A DNA stretch of 64,000 nucleotides. Source: Novosphingobium sp. 9 (lineage in GTDB: Bacteria > Pseudomonadota > Alphaproteobacteria > Sphingomonadales > Sphingomonadaceae). The stretch covers positions 372,001 to 436,000 of the forward strand of contig NZ_CP022707.1 of assembly GCF_025340265.1 (NCBI RefSeq). Direction: 5' to 3'. Position 1 is the stretch's first letter, and every line of letters starts with the position of its first letter. Shown piece by piece: positions 1 through 10,137 of this stretch. The notes below the pieces were generated by a model. That model saw nothing but the letters and a program-made list of their open reading frames with translations, did not search any database and was not told where the DNA came from. The position numbers were made by a program, and so were the translations under genes.

Positions 1-2201
1 TGGAAGAGCTGAAGGCGCAGCCGATCGACCCGGAAACGGGCCGCATGGCGCAGATCAACTCGATCTACATGATGAGCCACTCGGGTGCGCGTGGTTCTCC
101 GGCGCAGATGAAGCAGCTGGGCGGTATGCGCGGCCTGATGGCCAAGCCTTCGGGCGAGATCATCGAGACGCCGATTATCTCGAACTTCAAGGAAGGTCTG
201 ACCGTTCTTGAATACTTCAACTCGACCCACGGCGCCCGTAAGGGTCTGGCCGATACCGCGCTCAAGACGGCGAACTCGGGTTACCTGACCCGCCGTCTGG
301 TCGACGTATCGCAGGACTGCGTCGTCGTGATCGAGGACTGCGGCACCGAACGCGCGCTGGAAATGCGCTCGATCGTGCAGGGCGGTTCGGTGATCGCCTC
401 GCTGGGCGAGCGTATCCTGGGCCGTACCCTGGCCGAGGACATGCTGGCCAAGGACGGCAGCGTCGTTGCCGCCAAGGGCCAGCTCCTCGACGAGGCCGCC
501 GTGGCCGCGATCGAGGCGACCGGCGCTCAGGCCGCCCGCATCCGCTCGCCGCTGGTCTGCGAAGCGACCCAGGGCGTCTGCGGCAAGTGCTACGGCCGTG
601 ACCTTGCCCGCGGTACGCCGGTGAACATCGGTGAAGCTGTCGGCGTCATCGCCGCGCAGTCGATCGGTGAGCCGGGCACCCAGCTGACCATGCGTACCTT
701 CCATATCGGTGGTGCGGCGCAGCTCAACGAAACCTCGCACCTCGAATCGCTGTGCGACGGTACGGTCGAGTATCGCGACATCCCGACGATCGTCGACAAG
801 CGCGGTCGTCGCCTGTCGCTCGCCCGCAACGGCGAAGTCGTGGTCTTCGACACCGAAGGTCGCGAACGTGCGATCAGCCGCGTGCCTTACGGTACGGTGC
901 TGCTCCACACCAGCGGCGCGAAGGTGAAGGAAGGCGAACGCCTGGCAGAGTGGGACCCGTTCACCCTGCCGATCATCACCGAAACCGCCGGTGTCGTGAA
1001 GTATCAGGACCTGATCGACCAGCGCACGCTGACCGAGCATGTCGACGATGCCACCGGCATGTCCAGCCGTGTCGTCACCGAGGACCGTTCGAACCGTTCG
1101 AAGAAGAAGGAGGACCTGCGTCCGCGCATCACCCTTCTCGACGACGCCTCGGGTGAATCGGCGCGCTACATGCTGGCACCGGGCACCACGCTCTCGGTCG
1201 AGGACGGCCAGACGATCGAAGCGGGCGACATCATCGCGCGTGCTTCGCGCGAAGCTGCCAAGACCCGCGACATCACCGGTGGTCTGCCGCGCGTTGCCGA
1301 GCTGTTCGAGGCCCGCAAGCCGAAGGACAACTCGATCATCGCCAAGGTTTCGGGCCGCATCGAGTTCGTCCGCGACTACAAGGCCAAGCGCAAGATCGCG
1401 ATCATTCCGGAAGAGGGTGATCCGATCGAGTACCTGATCCCCAAGAGCCGCGTGATCGACGTTCAGGAAGGCGACTTCGTCAAGAAGGGCGACAACCTGA
1501 TCTCGGGTTCGCCCGATCCGCACGACATTCTGGAGGTTCTCGGCGTCGAGGCCCTGGCGGAATACCTCGTCGCGGAAATCCAGGAAGTCTACCGCTTGCA
1601 GGGCGTGAAGATCAACGACAAGCACATTGAGACGATCGTTCGTCAGATGCTGCAGAAGGTCGAGATCACGGCGGGTGGCGACACCACGCTGCTGCCGGGC
1701 GAGCAGGTCGACTACGAGGAAATGAACGAGATCAACAGCAAGCTTCCCGAGGGCAAGGTTCCCGCGGAAGGCAAGCCGGTGCTGCTGGGCATCACCAAGG
1801 CCTCGCTGCAGACCCGTTCGTTCATCTCGGCAGCCTCGTTCCAGGAGACCACCCGCGTGCTCACGCAGGCGGCCGTGGAAGGCAAGAAGGACTCGCTGAT
1901 CGGTCTCAAGGAGAACGTCATCGTCGGTCGCCTCATCCCCGCCGGTACCGGCGCGGGCATGAACCGCGTCCGCGTGGCCGCCTCCAGCCGCGACGCGGCG
2001 CTGCGCGCGGCTACCCGCCGCATGCAGGAGGCGCTCATCGCCGCCAACACAGCGGAAGAAGAACATGCCGCTGAACTGGCGCAGGGCCCCGAAGCCGCTC
2101 TCGGCAACGACCCGCTTGCGTCGGTCGAAGGCCCCACCCACGGCACCGACGCCGATGCCGGTGACTACCTGCTGAAAGGCGACGACGACGCAGCCGAGTA
2201 A
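1..2201 (+). CDS. rpoC: DNA-directed RNA polymerase beta' subunit, C-terminal part
   Basis: This is the 3' part of rpoC; the frame is open from base 3 and the gene begins outside the window. The product is the largest subunit of core RNA polymerase. Visible signatures are the segment [19 protein letters not shown] (bridge-helix/trigger-loop neighbourhood), the zinc-site cysteines around [13 protein letters not shown], and the block [17 protein letters not shown]. The C-terminus ends in an acidic, alanine-rich tail, common in alphaproteobacterial beta' subunits. A strong intrinsic terminator follows 31 bases after the stop, so this is the end of its transcription unit. Confidence 0.98.
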   Translation, partial: EELKAQPIDPETGRMAQINSIYMMSHSGARGSPAQMKQLGGMRGLMAKPSGEIIETPIISNFKEGLTVLEYFNSTHGARKGLADTALKTANSGYLTRRLVDVSQDCVVVIEDCGTERALEMRSIVQGGSVIASLGERILGRTLAEDMLAKDGSVVAAKGQLLDEAAVAAIEATGAQAARIRSPLVCEATQGVCGKCYGRDLARGTPVNIGEAVGVIAAQSIGEPGTQLTMRTFHIGGAAQLNETSHLESLCDGTVEYRDIPTIVDKRGRRLSLARNGEVVVFDTEGRERAISRVPYGTVLLHTSGAKVKEGERLAEWDPFTLPIITETAGVVKYQDLIDQRTLTEHVDDATGMSSRVVTEDRSNRSKKKEDLRPRITLLDDASGESARYMLAPGTTLSVEDGQTIEAGDIIARASREAAKTRDITGGLPRVAELFEARKPKDNSIIAKVSGRIEFVRDYKAKRKIAIIPEEGDPIEYLIPKSRVIDVQEGDFVKKGDNLISGSPDPHDILEVLGVEALAEYLVAEIQEVYRLQGVKINDKHIETIVRQMLQKVEITAGGDTTLLPGEQVDYEEMNEINSKLPEGKVPAEGKPVLLGITKASLQTRSFISAASFQETTRVLTQAAVEGKKDSLIGLKENVIVGRLIPAGTGAGMNRVRVAASSRDAALRAATRRMQEALIAANTAEEEHAAELAQGPEAALGNDPLASVEGPTHGTDADAGDYLLKGDDDAAE

Positions 2202-2232
2202 GCTGCATCGTCTCCCCTGACGGGAAGCCAAC

Positions 2233-2268
2233 AAAAAGCCCCGCCGGAGCGATCCGGCGGGGCTTTTT
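2233..2268 (+). terminator. Rho-independent terminator after rpoC
   Basis: A perfect 16-bp stem (2233-2248 with 2253-2268) closes on the 4-base loop GCGA. The arms start with AAAAAGCCCC and end with GGGGCTTTTT, so the hairpin is followed by a T run on either strand. It can therefore also stop transcription of the leftward gene that ends at 2296. Confidence 0.95.
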
Positions 2269-2295
2269 CGTATCTGGAAGGCTTCGGGATGCCGG

Positions 2296-2835
2296 TCAGC
2301 TGCCGCCCAGTTCCATCCGGTCGCCATCGATATGCACGTTGCCCAGCTTCTCCAGCGCCGACTGGCCGAGCAGCGAGACCGGCAGACCTTCGGGCACGAT
2401 CACCGCTCCGATCCCCCGCGCGGACGCGGTGCCCAGCTCCACCCGGTCGAGCGTGACCGGCACCCCATAGACGGTGCCGCTGGCGCCCTTCCCGATCGCG
2501 CGCACGTCACTGTCGCTCCACGACAATCCAAGCCCGCGCGCATCGTCCCCGGTCAGCGCCACCACGCTGGCGCCGGTATCGACCAGCATATGCACCGGCT
2601 GCCCGTTGAGCGTCGCATCGGCGTAGAAATGCCCATCGGGCGCACGGGTGAGCGTGGTGCCATCGCCGCCCCACCCGGCGGCTGCCTGAGCGGGTGGCTG
2701 CGTAGTCGCGAGGTCTGATGTTGGGGAAGCGCTCGACAGGGCCTCAGGCGCGCTCGCGCCGCCCTTGAGGCCGGGCGCCAGCCAGACGATCACGCCAAGA
2801 CTGGCGACCAGTACGAGGATGGGGGCAATGCGCAT
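2296..2835 (-). CDS. Membrane-anchored retropepsin-like (clan AA) aspartic protease
   Basis: The product is 179 aa. It starts with one hydrophobic segment (about residues 4-24), then a low-complexity linker rich in Ala, Ser and Pro, then a single-lobe aspartic protease domain. The catalytic motif is VDTGASVVALT at about residues 86-96, and the flap/second-half pattern ends in SLLGQSALEKLG. This matches the TIGR02281-type family of exported alphaproteobacterial aspartic proteases, which presumably act as dimers on the periplasmic face. Substrate is unknown. It converges with rpoC across the shared terminator. Confidence 0.8.
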   Translation of the reverse strand: MRIAPILVLVASLGVIVWLAPGLKGGASAPEALSSASPTSDLATTQPPAQAAAGWGGDGTTLTRAPDGHFYADATLNGQPVHMLVDTGASVVALTGDDARGLGLSWSDSDVRAIGKGASGTVYGVPVTLDRVELGTASARGIGAVIVPEGLPVSLLGQSALEKLGNVHIDGDRMELGGS

Positions 2836-2894
2836 GCCCGCAAAGCTACGCGCGAGGGTTTAAGCGGCGGTAAACCGGGGAAGGAAGCCCTTCC

Positions 2895-3460
2895 TCACCT
2901 GCCACGCCAACGCAAAGGGGGGAGGAATCGAGGAAACCGCCCGCACTTTGACGCCACGGTAAATTCGGGTTCGCCCCATTCGAAACGCCACTTGTCATGC
3001 TTGAAGCCGCAAATCTGCTGGGCGACCTGGGATGGAACGTCAGACATGTAATCTACCTGATCGTCGTCCGCCTGCGCCACCAGAGCCGCATCGCGCAGCG
3101 CCACGTAATCCTGCGGCGGCTCTCCCTCGACCAAAAGGTGGTCGAGCCCCTCCTCTGCGATATGAGTAAGCGCCCAGCGCATCTCACCCCGATCGAAGTA
3201 CATCGCTGTCGTGACCATGATGCCTTCATGCACACGACAGCCGAGCAGAGGCCTGTCCCGTGAAAATTCGGCAAGGCGCGCAGGTCCAGCGAACTCGAAA
3301 TCGTTCGACCAAAGCACTGTCCATCCCGTGGGCAGTACGGCGCAGGAAAACGGCGCCTGTTAGCCTCGTCCGCTTCGCCGGTATCTTCCAGATCGAACAG
3401 CTTCAGGAAATCGACCTTGACCATTCCCTGTGCCGCGATCCACGAAATCCTGAAGCCCAC
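2895..3460 (-). CDS. Conserved hypothetical protein with an apparent 1-nt frameshift
   Basis: I do not recognise the family. The reading frame starts at GTG 3460 with an AGAAGGG ribosome site just upstream, runs through FLKLFDLEDTGEADEANRRR, and is out of frame with the rest (VLWSNDFEFAG... to the stop at 2895). Adding one base to the A4 run at 3347-3350 (T4 on the coding strand) joins both halves into a smooth 188-aa protein, ...RRRFSCAVLPTGWTVLWSND.... Without the repair only a 140-aa ORF starting at 3317 remains. The protein is soluble and acidic, has no signal peptide and lies 47 bp downstream of ispG on the same strand. A missing base in the sequence is the likeliest cause. Confidence 0.55.
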
Positions 3461-3507
3461 AGCCCTTCTCCGATGCCGTAAAACAGCGACGTGGCTGCGA
3501 CAGCCCC

Positions 3508-4647
3508 CTACTCCGCCGCCTGCGCGCTCGCCAGCGCGGCTGCCTCTTCGGCGGCTTCCATCTCGGCGGCCTTGGTCTCCACCAGCGAGACGATATGCTC
3601 CAGCATGGCTTCGTCGTTCACGGTGTGGTCGGTCACGCCCGACAGGTACACCATGTGCTTGCCGTTGCCGCCGCCGGTCAGCCCGATATCGGTCTCGCGC
3701 GCCTCGCCGGGGCCGTTGACCACGCAGCCGAGCACCGAGAGCGAAATCGGCGTCTTGATGTGCTGGAGGCGCGATTCGAGCGCTTCCACCGTTCGGATCA
3801 CGTCGAAACCCTGTCGCGCGCAGCTGGGGCACGAGACAACGCGAACGCCGCGCGTGCGCAGGCCCAGCGTCTTGAGCATCTCGAAGCCGACGCGCACTTC
3901 CTCTTCCGGCTCTGCCGAAAGCGAGACGCGCAAGGTATCGCCGATTCCCGACCACAGCAGCATGCCCATGCCGATCGAGGACTTCACGGTGCCGCCGATC
4001 AGCCCGCCCGCCTCGGTGATGCCCAGATGCAGCGGGCAGTCCACCGCGTCCGCCAGCCCCTGATAGGCGGCGACCGCCAGGAACACGTCGGAGGCCTTCA
4101 CCGCCACCTTGAACTCGTGGAAATCGTGGTCCTGCAACAGCTTGATATGATCGAGCGCGGATTCGACCAGCGCCTCGGGGCAGGGCTCGCCGTATTTTTC
4201 GAGCAGGTCGCGCTCAAGGCTGCCCGCGTTCACGCCGATGCGGATCGCACAGCCGTTGGCTTTGGCGGCGCGCACCACTTCGGCCACGCGCTCGGCCGAG
4301 CCGATGTTGCCGGGATTGATGCGCAGGCACGCCGCGCCCGCGTCCGCCGCTTCGAGCGCACGCTTGTAGTGGAAATGGATGTCCGCGATCAGCGGGACCC
4401 GTGCCGCCTTGGCGATCTGGCGAAAGGCGGTGGTGCTCTCCACGTCTGGGCACGAGACACGGATCAGGTCCGCGCCCGCATCCTCGCAGCGACGGATCTG
4501 GTCGATCGTCGCCACCGCATCGGTGGTGGGCGTGTTGGTCATGGTCTGGACCGTGATCGGGGCGTCGCCGCCGACGGGAACGCTGCCGACCATGATCTGG
4601 CGGCTCTTGCGGCGCTCGATATCGCGCCAGGGACGTACGGATGACAT
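3508..4647 (-). CDS. ispG: 4-hydroxy-3-methylbut-2-en-1-yl diphosphate synthase
   Basis: IspG (GcpE) reduces methylerythritol cyclodiphosphate to HMBPP in the MEP isoprenoid pathway, using a [4Fe-4S] cluster. The 379-aa product has the TIM-barrel start ([16 protein letters not shown]), [12 protein letters not shown] and INPGNIG. The C-terminal cluster ligands are [12 protein letters not shown] and [12 protein letters not shown], followed by [11 protein letters not shown] 4647 ([13 protein letters not shown]) is preferred; an in-frame upstream start at 4686 would add 13 unconserved residues. The tail is an Ala/Glu-rich extension. A second MEP gene, dxs, lies at 57189. Confidence 0.96.
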   Translation of the reverse strand: MSSVRPWRDIERRKSRQIMVGSVPVGGDAPITVQTMTNTPTTDAVATIDQIRRCEDAGADLIRVSCPDVESTTAFRQIAKAARVPLIADIHFHYKRALEAADAGAACLRINPGNIGSAERVAEVVRAAKANGCAIRIGVNAGSLERDLLEKYGEPCPEALVESALDHIKLLQDHDFHEFKVAVKASDVFLAVAAYQGLADAVDCPLHLGITEAGGLIGGTVKSSIGMGMLLWSGIGDTLRVSLSAEPEEEVRVGFEMLKTLGLRTRGVRVVSCPSCARQGFDVIRTVEALESRLQHIKTPISLSVLGCVVNGPGEARETDIGLTGGGNGKHMVYLSGVTDHTVNDEAMLEHIVSLVETKAAEMEAAEEAAALASAQAAE

Positions 4648-4727
4648 GCGCCCCCTATAGGCCCTTGGCGTGACGGTTTGAAGCACGATTGATTGAGGAG
4701 GCGCGCAATTTGCGGCATGGCGGGCGC

Positions 4728-5738
4728 ATGTTCGACATGACTCTTGCTGACGACGACCATGGCGCCCTGCCCCTGCTGTTCGGGCGCGTGCTCGATGGCG
4801 AAGGCGGCGGACGCCCGCTGAACTGGGAAGAGGTCCAGCACTGGCGCCCCGGCGTGGAGGGCGAGACCTTGTGGATTCACCTGCTGCGCACGCATCCCGG
4901 CGTCGCCCACTGGCTGGAGCACACGCTGGGCGTCTCGGAGCCGACCGCCGAACTGCTCACCAGCGATTCGACGCGCCCGCGCGCCTTTCGCGAAGGCGAT
5001 GCGCTGGTGGCGACGCTGCGGGGCATCAACTTCAACTCCGGCGCCGAGCCCGAGGACATGCTCTCGATGCAGCTGTGGAGCGACGGCAAGCGCGTAGTCA
5101 CGCTGCGCCGCCTGCCGCTCCAGACCCCGCGCATGGCCTGCAACGATCTCGATGCCGGGCGTGGGGCAGTCGATGCGGGCGCGCTCGTCACCCAGTTGAC
5201 CGAACACCTGGTGGACCGCATGAGCCACTCGATCATCGACATGAACGAGGTGATCGATGAGATGGAAGATACCCCGGTCGATCAGGACACCGACGGGCTG
5301 CTCGACAAGATCGCCAGCATCCGGCGCAACTGCCTTGCGCTCAAGCGCCACATGTCGCCCCAACACGAGGCGCTTCAGGCCATCGCCAACGGCGCGCCTG
5401 CATGGTTCGAGCAGCATGACCGGCGCGAGATCGCCGAGACCATCGCCCGCCTGCGCCGCTATCTCGACGATCTGGACATCAGCAAGGAAAGCGCGGTCGT
5501 CCTGCAAGACGACATCCGCGCCCGCGCCGCCGCCAACTCGCAGAAGACGCAGTATCTGCTGGCGATCATGGCGGGCATCTTCCTGCCGCTGAGTTTCCTG
5601 ACCGGCCTGCTCGGCATCAACGTCAGCGACATTCCGCTGGCGCATGAAGGCGATCACGGGTTCTGGGTGATCTGCGGGCTGTGCGTGGCGCTGCTCGGAC
5701 TGGAACTGGCGATCCTGCGCAAGCTGAAGTGGTTCTGA
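4728..5738 (+). CDS. CorA-family divalent metal transporter, ZntB-like
   Basis: This is a 336-aa CorA/ZntB-superfamily protein. It has a long cytoplasmic N-terminal domain with helical [25 protein letters not shown], then two C-terminal transmembrane helices. The signature loop after the first helix reads [11 protein letters not shown], so it has GIN where magnesium-type CorA has GMN. Together with the N-terminal character this favours zinc or another transition metal over Mg2+. ATG 4728 is used here, but TTG 4710 is in frame and has a better-spaced GAGGAG site (4695-4700), so the start is uncertain. Confidence 0.85.
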   Translation: MFDMTLADDDHGALPLLFGRVLDGEGGGRPLNWEEVQHWRPGVEGETLWIHLLRTHPGVAHWLEHTLGVSEPTAELLTSDSTRPRAFREGDALVATLRGINFNSGAEPEDMLSMQLWSDGKRVVTLRRLPLQTPRMACNDLDAGRGAVDAGALVTQLTEHLVDRMSHSIIDMNEVIDEMEDTPVDQDTDGLLDKIASIRRNCLALKRHMSPQHEALQAIANGAPAWFEQHDRREIAETIARLRRYLDDLDISKESAVVLQDDIRARAAANSQKTQYLLAIMAGIFLPLSFLTGLLGINVSDIPLAHEGDHGFWVICGLCVALLGLELAILRKLKWF

Positions 5739-5906
5739 ACCAAGCGCAGGGACCAGATAATCCCATAAGGCTGCGCCCCCGCAGCATACCCCGGACCAAA
5801 CGTGACGCGGCGCGATCAGCTGGCGCGGAACCGCGCGCATGTCCACGCCGGACGAACAGCCTTCAGGCTAGGCCCCGTAGCTTTTTATCAGCGATGTGGG
5901 AGAGAT

Positions 5907-5980
5907 TGGATGCCCCGCGAGGATTCGAACCTCGATAGACGGAATCAGAATCCGTAGTCTTACCATTAGACGACGGGGCA
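5907..5980 (-). tRNA. tRNA-Gln (anticodon CTG)
   Basis: Read on the minus strand, the acceptor TGCCCCG (5974-5980) pairs with CGGGGCA (5911-5917). The T arm contains GGTTCGAATCC. The anticodon arm ACGGA-TTCTGAT-TCCGT gives anticodon CTG, which decodes CAG. The CCA end is encoded (5907-5909). Confidence 0.95.
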
Positions 5981-6134
5981 TCGGAGGAGCCGCCCTCTAG
6001 GCGGGCTCGTGATTCGGGTCAAGTCGTCTTTTTCATATTCTGGCGATGAACTTGCGCGATGTCCCGCAGCCGTCTAGCATCGTCCCACATTATCCGCCCA
6101 AGAGGCGGTCACGATTACAGACGAGATTGATACG

Positions 6135-7649
6135 ATGGCGGAGCACGATCCGCCGGCAGCGAAAGTCGATGTGTCCGGGCGCAGTTCCAAGCGTCGCCGG
6201 ACGCGCAAGGGTAGAGGCCGCAGGGGCGCAACGCGCACCGCAGGCCCAGGCAAGCCAGCTTCCAACGCGGAACCGCAAGGTATTTCAGCGCAGGAAGCCC
6301 GCGAAACTCCGCAAGGAGACACCGCGCGTGCAGGCCGCTCCCGCAAGACCAACGCCGAGCCGCGCGAAGACAAGGCAGGAAATCGCAAACGGCCTCCGCG
6401 TGACGCAGGCCGGGAGGACGCCCGTGAATCCGGTGGGCGTACAAAGCGCGGGCGAGTGGGCGAAGGCCGATCTTCTCCGTCACGTCGCGGTGGCAGGCCG
6501 GATACCGGAAGGTCGGACGCCAACAAGTCGGAAACCGGCAGACAGGACGCTTCGGCGCTTGCCGCATCCTCTCCCGCTCGCGTACCGGGCGGCGGCGGTC
6601 GGCAGGCCTATGCCGCCATCGATCTTGGCACCAACAACTGCCGCCTGCTGATCGCGCGTCCTTCGGGCGAGAACTTCACGGTGATCGACGCTTTCAGCCG
6701 GGTCGTCAGACTGGGCGAGGGGCTGGCGCAGAGCGGGGAACTGTCTGAAGCGGCAATGGACCGCACGCTGGCCGCCCTCAAGGTCTGTGCCGACAAGCTG
6801 ATGCGCCGCAACGTCTATCTCGCCCGCTCGGTGGCGACCGAGGCGTGTCGCCGTGCGAGCAACGGGCGCGCCTTCATCGAACGCGTGCGCGCCGAGACCG
6901 GCATCCAGCTCGACATCATCAGCGCGCGCGAGGAAGCACGCCTTGCCGTGCTGGGCTGCCATGTCCTGCTGGAAGAGGGCATGGGGCCCGCGATGATCTT
7001 CGATATCGGTGGCGGTTCGACCGAACTGGTGCTGATCGAGAGCACCGACACCGTGCCGCGCATCCTCGATTGGCAGTCGGTCCCCTGGGGCGTCGTTTCG
7101 CTGACCGAAAGCTGCGAGGGCGAGGGGCAGACCCCCGAAGACCGCCTGCGTCGCTATACCCGCATGCGCGAAATCGTGGCCGAGAGTTTCTCGGGCTTCA
7201 ATCGCCGCATTGCACCGGCACGGGAGGGCGCTGCCGAAGGCGGGCCGCTGCGCCTGCTCGGCACCAGCGGCACGGTGACGACGCTCGCCAGCCTGCATCT
7301 GGAACTGGCGCAGTACGATCGCCGCATGGTCGATGGGCTGGTGGTTCCGGCCGAATCGATGCGGGCGATCTGCTCGCGCCTGTCGACCATGCCCATCGAG
7401 GAACGGCGCGAGTTGAACTGCATCGGCCGCGAGCGCGCCGATCTGGTGGTGGCGGGCTGCGCGATTCTCGATACCATCCTCGACCTCTGGCCTGCCGCAA
7501 GGCTGGGCGTGGCCGATCGCGGCATTCGCGAGGGCATCCTGCGCAGCCTGATGGCCGCGCATGGTCCCGGCACCGATTACGGCGCTTCCCTTTCGGCAGG
7601 CGCCCCGAACATTTCACAGGAGGCATCGGCCCCGATGAGCAAGTCATGA
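6135..7649 (+). CDS. ppx: Ppx/GppA-family phosphatase with long basic N-terminal extension
   Basis: The catalytic part belongs to the exopolyphosphatase/pppGpp phosphatase family of the ASKHA fold. It shows AIDLGTNNCRLLIA (phosphate 1 loop, about residue 157), VATEACRRASNG, FDIGGGSTELVL (phosphate 2) and GTSGTVTTLASLHLEL. The C-terminal HD-like helical half of long Ppx proteins is absent. The first 155 residues are low-complexity and very rich in Arg, Lys, Gly and Ser (KRRRTRKGRGRRG near the start). This extension is probably disordered and able to bind nucleic acid or polyphosphate, which is inference. The stop overlaps the start of rlmE by 4 bp (ATGA). Confidence 0.9.
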   Translation: MAEHDPPAAKVDVSGRSSKRRRTRKGRGRRGATRTAGPGKPASNAEPQGISAQEARETPQGDTARAGRSRKTNAEPREDKAGNRKRPPRDAGREDARESGGRTKRGRVGEGRSSPSRRGGRPDTGRSDANKSETGRQDASALAASSPARVPGGGGRQAYAAIDLGTNNCRLLIARPSGENFTVIDAFSRVVRLGEGLAQSGELSEAAMDRTLAALKVCADKLMRRNVYLARSVATEACRRASNGRAFIERVRAETGIQLDIISAREEARLAVLGCHVLLEEGMGPAMIFDIGGGSTELVLIESTDTVPRILDWQSVPWGVVSLTESCEGEGQTPEDRLRRYTRMREIVAESFSGFNRRIAPAREGAAEGGPLRLLGTSGTVTTLASLHLELAQYDRRMVDGLVVPAESMRAICSRLSTMPIEERRELNCIGRERADLVVAGCAILDTILDLWPAARLGVADRGIREGILRSLMAAHGPGTDYGASLSAGAPNISQEASAPMSKS

Positions 7650-8314
7650 CCCGGTCCGGCCGCGATCCCAAGGAGCGGTTGCGCACGGCCAAGAAGCGCA
7701 CCACCAGTTCGGCCCGCTGGCTCACCCGCCAGTTGAACGACCCTTACGTCAAGCAGGCCAAGGCCGATGGCTATCGCAGCCGCGCGGCCTACAAGCTGGT
7801 CGAACTGGACGAGAAGTTCGGCCTGCTGAAAGGCTGCGAACGCGTGGTCGACCTCGGCATCGCGCCGGGGGGCTGGAGTCAGGTGGTTCGCATGAAGAGC
7901 CCCAAGGCGAAAGTCGTGGGCATCGATTTGCTGCCGACCGACCCGATCGAGGGCGTCACCATCTTCGAGATGGACTTCATGGCGGACGAGGCCCCGGCGG
8001 CTCTAGAAGGCGCGCTGGATGGTCCGCCCGACCTTGTGCTGTCGGACATGGCGGCGAACACGGTGGGCCACAAGCAGACCGACCACTTGCGCACGATGGG
8101 GCTGGTCGAGACGGCGGCGGATTTCGCGATCCAGTATCTGGCGCCCGGCGGCACGTTCGTTGCCAAGGTCTTTGCCGGTGGCACCGATACTGAACTGCTC
8201 ACGATCCTGAAGCGCAACTTCGCCAGCGTGAAGCATGCCAAGCCGCCTGCGAGCCGCAAGGATTCCTCGGAATGGTACGTGATCGCCAAGGGCTTCAAGG
8301 GCCGCGCAGCGTGA
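7646..8314 (+). CDS. rlmE: 23S rRNA (uridine-2552-2'-O)-methyltransferase
   Basis: RlmE (FtsJ/RrmJ) methylates U2552 in the A loop of 23S rRNA. The 222-aa product has the SAM site VVDLGIAPGGWSQVV and the catalytic K-D-K-E set: K in SRAAYKLVELDEKFG, D in LSDMAANTVGHK, K in GTFVAKVFAGG and E in DSSEWYVIAKGF. A basic N-terminus (KERLRTAKKRTTSS) fits rRNA binding. ATG 7646 overlaps the ppx stop, and its own stop overlaps the next GTG start, so the three genes are translationally coupled. Confidence 0.96.
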   Translation: MTRSGRDPKERLRTAKKRTTSSARWLTRQLNDPYVKQAKADGYRSRAAYKLVELDEKFGLLKGCERVVDLGIAPGGWSQVVRMKSPKAKVVGIDLLPTDPIEGVTIFEMDFMADEAPAALEGALDGPPDLVLSDMAANTVGHKQTDHLRTMGLVETAADFAIQYLAPGGTFVAKVFAGGTDTELLTILKRNFASVKHAKPPASRKDSSEWYVIAKGFKGRAA

Positions 8315-8868
8315 GCCTTCTGCCGGACTTTCCCGACCTGCCGCTGCTGGTGTTGCCCGGCTATGGCGGGTCCGGTCCGGCCCACTGGCAATCGCACTGG
8401 CAGGCGCTCGACCCGGCGATCCGTCGCTTTGCGCCGCCCAGTTGGGACGCGCCGAAGCTGGAGGAGTGGATTGCCGCGCTTAACGAGGCGGTTGCCGGGT
8501 TTGACCACCCCTGTCTGCTGATTGCGCACAGCCTTGCCTGTCCGCTCGTCGCGCACTGGAGCCAGCGCCCGCATGCACCGGTGGCGGGTGCGTTTCTGGT
8601 TGCCCCGCCGGATACGTCAGCCCCGCGCTTCCCGGTAGAGGCCGCCGAGTTCAAGGATGCGCCCGATCTGTCGCTGGGATTCCCGGCGATGCTGCTCGCC
8701 AGCCGTGACGATCCTTACGCCTCGCTCGACCATGCCCGCGAGCGGGCATCGCGCTGGGGTGCCGAGTTCGTCGATGCGGGTACGCTCGGCCACATCAATG
8801 CCGACAGCGCGCTGGGCGACTGGCCACAAGGGCGGGCTTTGCTGGAGCGTTTTGTCGTAGGGATCTAA
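8311..8868 (+). CDS. RBBP9/YdeN-family serine hydrolase
   Basis: This is a 185-aa small alpha/beta hydrolase. The N-terminus LLVLPGYGGSGPAHWQSHWQ is diagnostic for the RBBP9/YdeN family. The nucleophile elbow is IAHSLACPL, the acid lies in ASRDDPYAS, and the histidine in LGHINADSALGDWPQG. The natural substrate is unknown for this family. GTG 8311 overlaps the rlmE stop (GTGA); in-frame starts further upstream lie inside rlmE and are unlikely. Confidence 0.88.
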   Translation: MSLLPDFPDLPLLVLPGYGGSGPAHWQSHWQALDPAIRRFAPPSWDAPKLEEWIAALNEAVAGFDHPCLLIAHSLACPLVAHWSQRPHAPVAGAFLVAPPDTSAPRFPVEAAEFKDAPDLSLGFPAMLLASRDDPYASLDHARERASRWGAEFVDAGTLGHINADSALGDWPQGRALLERFVVGI

Positions 8869-8877
8869 GGGCTGTTT

Positions 8878-9372
8878 GTGGGAATCCGGCCTTTTGTCGG
8901 ACTCCACGCTATTCGAGTTGTCAGAAAAACCGGAAAGCCTCAGTATTGGGCGATGGCGCAATACCCCCCGTCCCGATACAGGCTGCTGAAGCAGTCATTG
9001 CTTGCGCATGGTCTCGGATTGCTGGCTGTCGGGATGATCGGTTCGCGTGGCATAGACCTGCTCGCAGCGGGCGCTGCCTTTTTGATCGGCGCGATGCTGT
9101 CCCTGCCATGGCTGGGCCTACTGCTGTTGGTTATCTGGCGGGCAGGGCGATGGCTGGACGCGCATGTCCTGGTCTTCACTATTGCCGGACCACCGATCGT
9201 TTGTGCCAGTTGGTACTTGTTGGTCGGCTGGGAAATGCTGGATGTGGTGGCAACTACGACCGCCGTTTCGTCCGGGGCCATCCTGATTTATCGCGCACTG
9301 CGCCTCGTCTGGCCAAAGCTGGTCGGCACGCAGGCGGATAGCGAAGTGGTAACAGGCAAGCCAATTCCCTGA
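8878..9372 (+). CDS. Small integral membrane protein of unknown function
   Basis: The 164-aa product has about four hydrophobic segments (for example LLAVGMIGSRGIDLLAAGAAFLIGA and LPWLGLLLLVIW) and a short polar C-terminus. I do not recognise the family. GTG 8878 has an AAGGG site seven bases upstream; ATG 8953 (MAQYPPSRYRLL) is the alternative start and would remove 25 residues. It follows the hydrolase gene by 9 bp and converges with the cytochrome c gene. Confidence 0.5.
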   Translation: MGIRPFVGLHAIRVVRKTGKPQYWAMAQYPPSRYRLLKQSLLAHGLGLLAVGMIGSRGIDLLAAGAAFLIGAMLSLPWLGLLLLVIWRAGRWLDAHVLVFTIAGPPIVCASWYLLVGWEMLDVVATTTAVSSGAILIYRALRLVWPKLVGTQADSEVVTGKPIP

Positions 9373-9384
9373 AACGCCGCCCCA

Positions 9385-10023
9385 TCACGGCCTGCTTGCC
9401 TCCGGTTTTGCGTCCGCCGCATCGCTGGCCCCGTCCGAAGGCGCATCGCTACTCGCGCCAGTCGCTCCCGCATCCGCTTTCGCGCCTTCCTTGGGTGGCG
9501 GGGGGAGTGGCAGGTTGGAGCCTTGTGAATTGAGGTAGACTATCACGTTCGCGCGGTCCTCGGCGCTGGAAAGCCCTGCGAAGGTCATCTTGGTGCCGGG
9601 CGCGAAGGCCTTGGGGCTTTTCAGCCAGTCGTTGAGCTTGTCGAACGTCCAGGTGCCGCCGACCTTCTTGATCGCATCGGAGAAGGCAAAGCCGCCCACG
9701 CCCTGACCGATCGCCTCGCCCACCACGCCGTGCAGGTTGGGGCCGATGCTGTTGCCGCCGCCGGGCGTGATCGTGTGGCACGAGGCGCATTTGGCAAAGG
9801 TCGACTGCCCCTTGGCGGGATCGGCAGCGGCGAGCAGCGTTGCCAGCGGCACTTCCGCCGCGCCTTCGCCTTCCTCGACGACGCCCGCGATCGCATAGCC
9901 CATTACTTTGGGCCGTTCGGGCTTGTCGGCATGGAAATAGCGATCGCTCACGGCGTTGAGGCCCAGCCCGACGATTCCGGCGAGCAGCGTCCATCCCGCA
10001 ATGGTGTTGAAACGGTCGTCCAT
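9385..10023 (-). CDS. Membrane-anchored c-type cytochrome (CycM-like c552)
   Basis: The 212-aa product begins with an uncleaved anchor (about residues 9-25), then a linker, then one class I cytochrome c domain. The heme site is FAKCASCHTI, and the distal methionine is probably in PGTKMTFAGL. The tail is a proline/alanine-rich extension of about 45 residues. By family knowledge such proteins carry electrons between the bc1 complex and terminal oxidases, and genes for both (petABC, cyo) are in this window. It is divergent from pheA. Confidence 0.9.
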   Translation of the reverse strand: MDDRFNTIAGWTLLAGIVGLGLNAVSDRYFHADKPERPKVMGYAIAGVVEEGEGAAEVPLATLLAAADPAKGQSTFAKCASCHTITPGGGNSIGPNLHGVVGEAIGQGVGGFAFSDAIKKVGGTWTFDKLNDWLKSPKAFAPGTKMTFAGLSSAEDRANVIVYLNSQGSNLPLPPPPKEGAKADAGATGASSDAPSDGASDAADAKPEASRP

Positions 10024-10137
10024 CAGAACCCCGCCTGTTCAGTTATTCCTCTCCGTTGGCAAGGGTGTACGGGGGGGCGGTCGGGCGTGCAAGAGAGATT
10101 GCGCCGGGAACGGCGGGGCATTAAGCGCGCAGTCGTC

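Noticed and set aside
3347..3350. Programmed -1 frameshifting at the T4 run and the other runs
   Set aside because: The runs lack a standard X-XXY-YYZ slippery heptamer and stimulatory structure, and the same kind of defect occurs in eight unrelated genes, which fits sequence error better.
4539..5846. 435-codon minus-strand frame opposite the metal transporter
   Set aside because: Antisense shadow; the plus-strand CorA/ZntB features are clear.
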